Positions 60,986-64,000 of a DNA stretch of 64,000 nt are shown here, piece by piece (position 1 is the first letter of the stretch; every line of letters begins with the position of its first letter). The notes under the pieces were generated by a model. That model was not told where the DNA came from. It saw only the letters and a program-made list of their open reading frames with translations, and did not search any database. This stretch comes from Lactiplantibacillus dongliensis (lineage in GTDB: Bacteria > Bacillota > Bacilli > Lactobacillales > Lactobacillaceae), in NCBI RefSeq assembly GCF_005405105.1, contig NZ_BJDK01000009.1:1-64000 (forward strand), in the 5' to 3' direction. Position numbers and translations under genes: made by a program.

Positions 60986-61858
60986 ATGATGACAACTATT
61001 CCAACAGTAACTTTAAATAACGGCGTTGAGATGCCCCAACTGGGCTTTGGGGTCTTTCAAGTGCCAGATTTAGCCGAATGTGAAGCGGCCGTCAGTGATG
61101 CCTTGGCAGCCGGTTATCGATTAATCGATACCGCGACCGCGTATCAAAACGAAGCCGCAGTCGGGCGGGCCATTCAAAAGAGCGGAATTGACCGTAAAGA
61201 CTTATTTATTACGTCGAAACTCTGGGTCTCTGAATTCACCTATGAACGGGCGAAGCAAGGGATCGATGAGTCACTACAACGGTTAGGCTTGGATTATATG
61301 GACCTCTACTTGCTACACCAACCCTATGGTGACACGATGGGGGCTTGGCGTGCTTTGGAAGAAGCCTACCACGCTGGCAAGATTCGGGCGATCGGCGTCT
61401 CGAACTTCTATGCGGATCAATTAAAAAATCTAGAATTAACGATGACGGTCCAACCAGCCTTGAACCAAATCGAAGTTAACCCTTGGTATCAACAGCCTAA
61501 AGAAGTGCAATTCAATCAGCATGAACAAGTTCGGGTGGAAGCTTGGGCCCCATTTGCAGAAGGCAAACAAGGGCTCTTTACGAATGCAACCATTGCTAAA
61601 ATTGCACAGGCTCATGGTAAGTCGAATGGGCAAGTTATCCTACGGTGGTTATTACAACGCGGGATTACCGTTATTCCCAAGTCGGTTCATCGCAGTCGCA
61701 TGGTTGAAAACATGGCTGTGTTTGACTTTGAGTTAAGTGACGCTGAGATGCAGACGATGGCAAGCTTAGATCAAGGGGTGAGCCAATTCTTTGACCACCG
61801 TGATCCGGTCACCATTGAACAGATCTTTGGCGCTAGTTTGAAAAAGTTACATGAATAA
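60986..61858 (+). CDS. Aldo/keto reductase (AKR5-like)
   Basis: A 290-residue NADPH-dependent reductase (TIM barrel), first of a tandem pair. Catalytic Asp (RLIDTATAY), Tyr in the next region, Lys (ITSKLW) and His (LLHQPYGD) are present, as are QLGFGVF and the cofactor motif IPKSVHRSR. Similar enzymes reduce 2,5-diketo-gluconate, methylglyoxal or other carbonyls. GAGG precedes the double ATG. It is divergent from the LysR gene. Confidence 0.85.
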   Translation: MMTTIPTVTLNNGVEMPQLGFGVFQVPDLAECEAAVSDALAAGYRLIDTATAYQNEAAVGRAIQKSGIDRKDLFITSKLWVSEFTYERAKQGIDESLQRLGLDYMDLYLLHQPYGDTMGAWRALEEAYHAGKIRAIGVSNFYADQLKNLELTMTVQPALNQIEVNPWYQQPKEVQFNQHEQVRVEAWAPFAEGKQGLFTNATIAKIAQAHGKSNGQVILRWLLQRGITVIPKSVHRSRMVENMAVFDFELSDAEMQTMASLDQGVSQFFDHRDPVTIEQIFGASLKKLHE

Positions 61859-61870
61859 GCGAGGACATTA

Positions 61871-62737
61871 ATGATGACAACACCGACAATTAAATTAAAT
61901 GATGGTCATGAAATTCCAGCGATTGGTTTCGGTACGTTCCAGATCCCAAATGACGGGTCGACGTATGCGGCGGTTAAAGCAGCGTTAGCGGTCGGGTATC
62001 GACATATCGATACCGCCGTAGCTTACTTTAACGAGGCTGAAGTCGGCCGGGCCGTTCGTGATAGTGGGATTCCGCGTGAACAAATTTGGGTAACCAGTAA
62101 GTTATGGCTACAAGACTTTGGTTTTGAAGCCGCTACAAAAGCGATTGACGTTTCCTTACAGCAGTTAGGCTTGGATTATATGGATCTCTACTTGATTCAC
62201 CAACCTTATGGCGATGTGCCTGGGGCTTGGCGAGCAATGGAAGCCGCGCAAAAAGCGGGTAAAATTCGGTCAATCGGGGTCTCCAATATGACGCCTAAAA
62301 TTTGGCAACAATTCGTACCGCAATTTGAAACGTTGCCGGCCGTGAACCAAGTGGAATTTAATCCTTACTTCCAACAACGGGCGTTACGGGATTTGATTAC
62401 TCCCGCTGGCGTTAAACTAGAAGCGTGGGCGCCCTTGGGTCAAGGCAATCAGGCTTTATTGACTGATCCTGTCGTGGTTAAGCTAGCCCAAAAGTATGGT
62501 AAAGATGTGGGTCAAGTGATCTTACGTTTTGAAAACCAAAGTGGGATTATCGTCTTCCCCAAGTCGGTTCATGCCAGTCGAATTAAGAGTAATCTGGATA
62601 TTTTTGACTTTGAATTGACCGCTGATGAGATGGCTGAAATGCGGGCATTAGATCAGAATAAGGGACAGCATGATCCGGATGCGGCGGGTGTTAAGGACAT
62701 GTTACTGCAGGCTTTTGATGTCCATGCTAATGATTAA
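61871..62737 (+). CDS. Aldo/keto reductase (AKR5-like), paralogue
   Basis: A 288-residue reductase like its neighbour, starting 12 bp after it in the same operon. Key parts are IGFGTF, HIDTAVAYFNE, VTSKLW, LIHQPYGD and FPKSVHASR. The pair looks like an old tandem duplication, with the copies now clearly diverged. Both have GAGGAC ribosome sites. Possibly they act on different carbonyl substrates under one LysR switch. Confidence 0.85.
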   Translation: MMTTPTIKLNDGHEIPAIGFGTFQIPNDGSTYAAVKAALAVGYRHIDTAVAYFNEAEVGRAVRDSGIPREQIWVTSKLWLQDFGFEAATKAIDVSLQQLGLDYMDLYLIHQPYGDVPGAWRAMEAAQKAGKIRSIGVSNMTPKIWQQFVPQFETLPAVNQVEFNPYFQQRALRDLITPAGVKLEAWAPLGQGNQALLTDPVVVKLAQKYGKDVGQVILRFENQSGIIVFPKSVHASRIKSNLDIFDFELTADEMAEMRALDQNKGQHDPDAAGVKDMLLQAFDVHAND

Positions 62738-62755
62738 CTAAATTTGTGACAAATG

Positions 62756-62797
62756 AAAATCCGGTATGACCTTGTTTAAAAGGATACCGGATTTTTT
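62756..62797. terminator. Bidirectional terminator
   Basis: AAAATCCGGTATGACC and GGATACCGGATTTT form a strong stem with T run between the reductase operon and the convergent tautomerase gene. Confidence 0.85.
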
Positions 62798-62798
62798 G

Positions 62799-63195
62799 TC
62801 AATCTAATTTGCCGTTCATGAATTGCGCTTCACCATTGCCAAAGCTCCAATCAGCTTTCGTATTGCTGACAAGATTAATCATTACATCGGCAGGATCGAC
62901 GTCGGCACCAACCAACTTGGAGTGCTTTTACCAAGTGTGCGTAAAAACGCCGCTTATCGGCTTCTGCGCGGGGACTAGAAGTTAAACTGAACATTAGGAA
63001 CTTTTCAGTCCGTTCAAAGCCTAAGCCAACATCTTCAATAATCATTTCTTCCGGATCATGTTGAGTGACAATCTGGTAACGATCACGGAGCAATAAGTGT
63101 AATTCTTCCGTGGCAACTTTGTAGGCAATATCTAAAATAGTCTTAATTTCAGTTTTGCTGCGACCGCGGAACATATCAATTCGCATTAATGGCAT
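62799..63195 (-). pseudogene. Frameshifted tautomerase-family gene
   Basis: The minus-strand frame starts MPLMRIDMFRGRSKTEIK, the proline-start of a tautomerase (Tautomerase_2-like), and runs well to KALQVG, where it goes out of frame and stops at 62875. The next frame continues VGADVDPADVMINLVS and ends WSFGNGEAQFMNGKLD, the proper C-terminus, at 62799. Removing one T near 62915 restores about 130 residues. The catalytic N-terminal Pro lies in the intact part. AAGGAG is upstream of ATG. Real mutation or sequence error. Confidence 0.85.
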
Positions 63196-63460
63196 TTTAC
63201 AGGCACTCCTTCGATTGGTTGCGTTTATTTTCGATTAGCTTAGCACTGTTCAGTGACTGAATAAACTAAAGTTACTTATTAATTGTGAGCTAGCTAATCA
63301 CAAGACTTAGTTTAGTCGGTTTGTTGTTGAAAAGACTTGATAATTATCAAGTGCAAATAGCCTGAATCGGTGAAGTTTTTAGTTCTTTTATCAAAAATAA
63401 AACGATTCCATAAATTAATTTGTTATGATAGGTATAAATATTTAAAAGGAGTTGCAGCAA

Positions 63461-64000
63461 ATGGATTGGGAAGGCTTATTTGCGCCACAGATTTTAGATC
63501 GTGGTTTGGATTACTACCAGCGTGGGTTAGTCACTAACTTTGTCACAACTAAAGGACAAATTCAGGCCAATGTTCTCGGAACTGAAAGATATCGAGTGAC
63601 ATTGACAGTGCAAGATGATCAGTTAGTAGATGCAGATTGTGACTGCCCTTATGCGGCAGAGGGTGAATATTGTAAACACATGGCTGCTGTTTTATTTATG
63701 TTAGATGAAACACCGACTACGCCAGCAGTGGCAGCCGCTGATATTAATGACTTAGTGGCCCAAGCAGATGACCAGCAAGTGCGTACCTTTTTGACAACGT
63801 TATTACAAGCTGATAATCGTTTAGTCTTGCGGTTTAAAGCCACATTAGGTCAAAAGATGACGACTGATTTAGGCGATTATCGGCAACAAATCGACGATAT
63901 ATTCAACGCTTATATGGATCGTTATGGTTTTATTGACTATGAATCGGCTAGTGATTTTGAAGTCGATCTGACTGATTTCATGACGACTGATATTGCCGAC
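63461..64000 (+). CDS. SWIM zinc-finger protein, cut by the window end
   Basis: From ATG 63461 (AAAGGAG upstream) an open frame runs to the window edge, 180 codons, with no stop. The segment CDCPYAAEGEYCKHMAAVL is a SWIM zinc finger (CxCx(n)CxH). It is typical of the N-terminus of SWIM-domain proteins that are often next to SNF2 helicases; such a helicase may lie beyond the edge. Function unknown. Confidence 0.8.
   Translation, partial: MDWEGLFAPQILDRGLDYYQRGLVTNFVTTKGQIQANVLGTERYRVTLTVQDDQLVDADCDCPYAAEGEYCKHMAAVLFMLDETPTTPAVAAADINDLVAQADDQQVRTFLTTLLQADNRLVLRFKATLGQKMTTDLGDYRQQIDDIFNAYMDRYGFIDYESASDFEVDLTDFMTTDIAD

Overview
The window looks like a chromosomal accessory region of a Lactobacillaceae member, most probably the Lactiplantibacillus plantarum/pentosus group. 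The reasons are moderate GC, a sortase signal of the LPQTxE kind (LPQTDE, plus LPKTND, LPKTSD and LPVTND variants), KxYKxGKxW signal peptides, BspA-type leucine-rich-repeat and MucBP adhesins, and many small regulator/transporter pairs. This assignment rests on family knowledge, not on a database search. I saw no rRNA, tRNA, CRISPR array, prophage or intact insertion sequence.

Layout. 1-7.4 kb: two tandem BspA-like wall-anchored proteins, the first lacking its 5' end. 7.8-12.3 kb: small metabolic genes (hexapeptide acetyltransferase, DUF915 hydrolase, SGNH esterase, oxidoreductase, DUF1801). 12.4-14.1 kb: a decay zone with micro-ORFs, a bacteriocin-immunity-like gene and a Rossmann-protein remnant. 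14.2-14.9 kb: an AbrB-like antitoxin with a Doc/Fic toxin. 15.0-17.9 kb: TetR, a DHA2 drug exporter and a membrane protein. 18.0-19.5 kb: a three-gene AT-rich cassette that I read as a toxin-antitoxin-chaperone (TAC) module, with an MqsR-like toxin, an HTH antitoxin lacking a zinc finger and a SecB-like chaperone. 19.6-27.7 kb: a secreted protein, a membrane-tethered XRE regulator with an ABC exporter, an ArsR-DHA2 exporter pair with a 16-bp-arm operator, GNAT, HxlR and a second MFS. 27.8-31.1 kb: a hybrid BspA/mucin-binding adhesin. 31.3-43.5 kb: flavodoxin, isochorismatase, GNAT, YxeA, an immunity protein, LysR-SDR, a Vat-like acetyltransferase, a frameshifted secreted protein, a P-type ATPase, ThiT, RsgA with an attenuator-like leader, and IclR-SDR. 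43.7-47.1 kb: a YtrA-type GntR/ABC operon. 47.3-47.9 kb: RelB/DinJ antitoxin with a frameshifted YoeB toxin. 48.3-51.8 kb: an adhesin with eight MucBP repeats. 52-57.4 kb: Fe-S biosynthesis-like protein, TetR, DUF2975/YozG pair, diguanylate cyclase with a structured leader, MarR pair, and a HigBA module with a probably leaderless toxin mRNA. 57.8-64 kb: short HelD-like ATPase, candidate small RNA, LysR with two aldo/keto reductases, frameshifted tautomerase, and a SWIM-domain protein cut by the window end.

How it fits together. This is mostly an environmental-interaction region: four sortase substrates for adhesion, several regulator-exporter pairs each with a palindromic operator, two orphan immunity genes, and four toxin-antitoxin loci within 43 kb. 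Several genes carry single-base frameshifts (secreted protein at 36.8 kb, YoeB at 47.4 kb, tautomerase at 62.9 kb). These could be real decay or assembly errors. The most notable finds are the SecB-linked TAC cassette, the RsgA leader with a five-codon peptide and mutually exclusive stems, and the leaderless higBA promoter.
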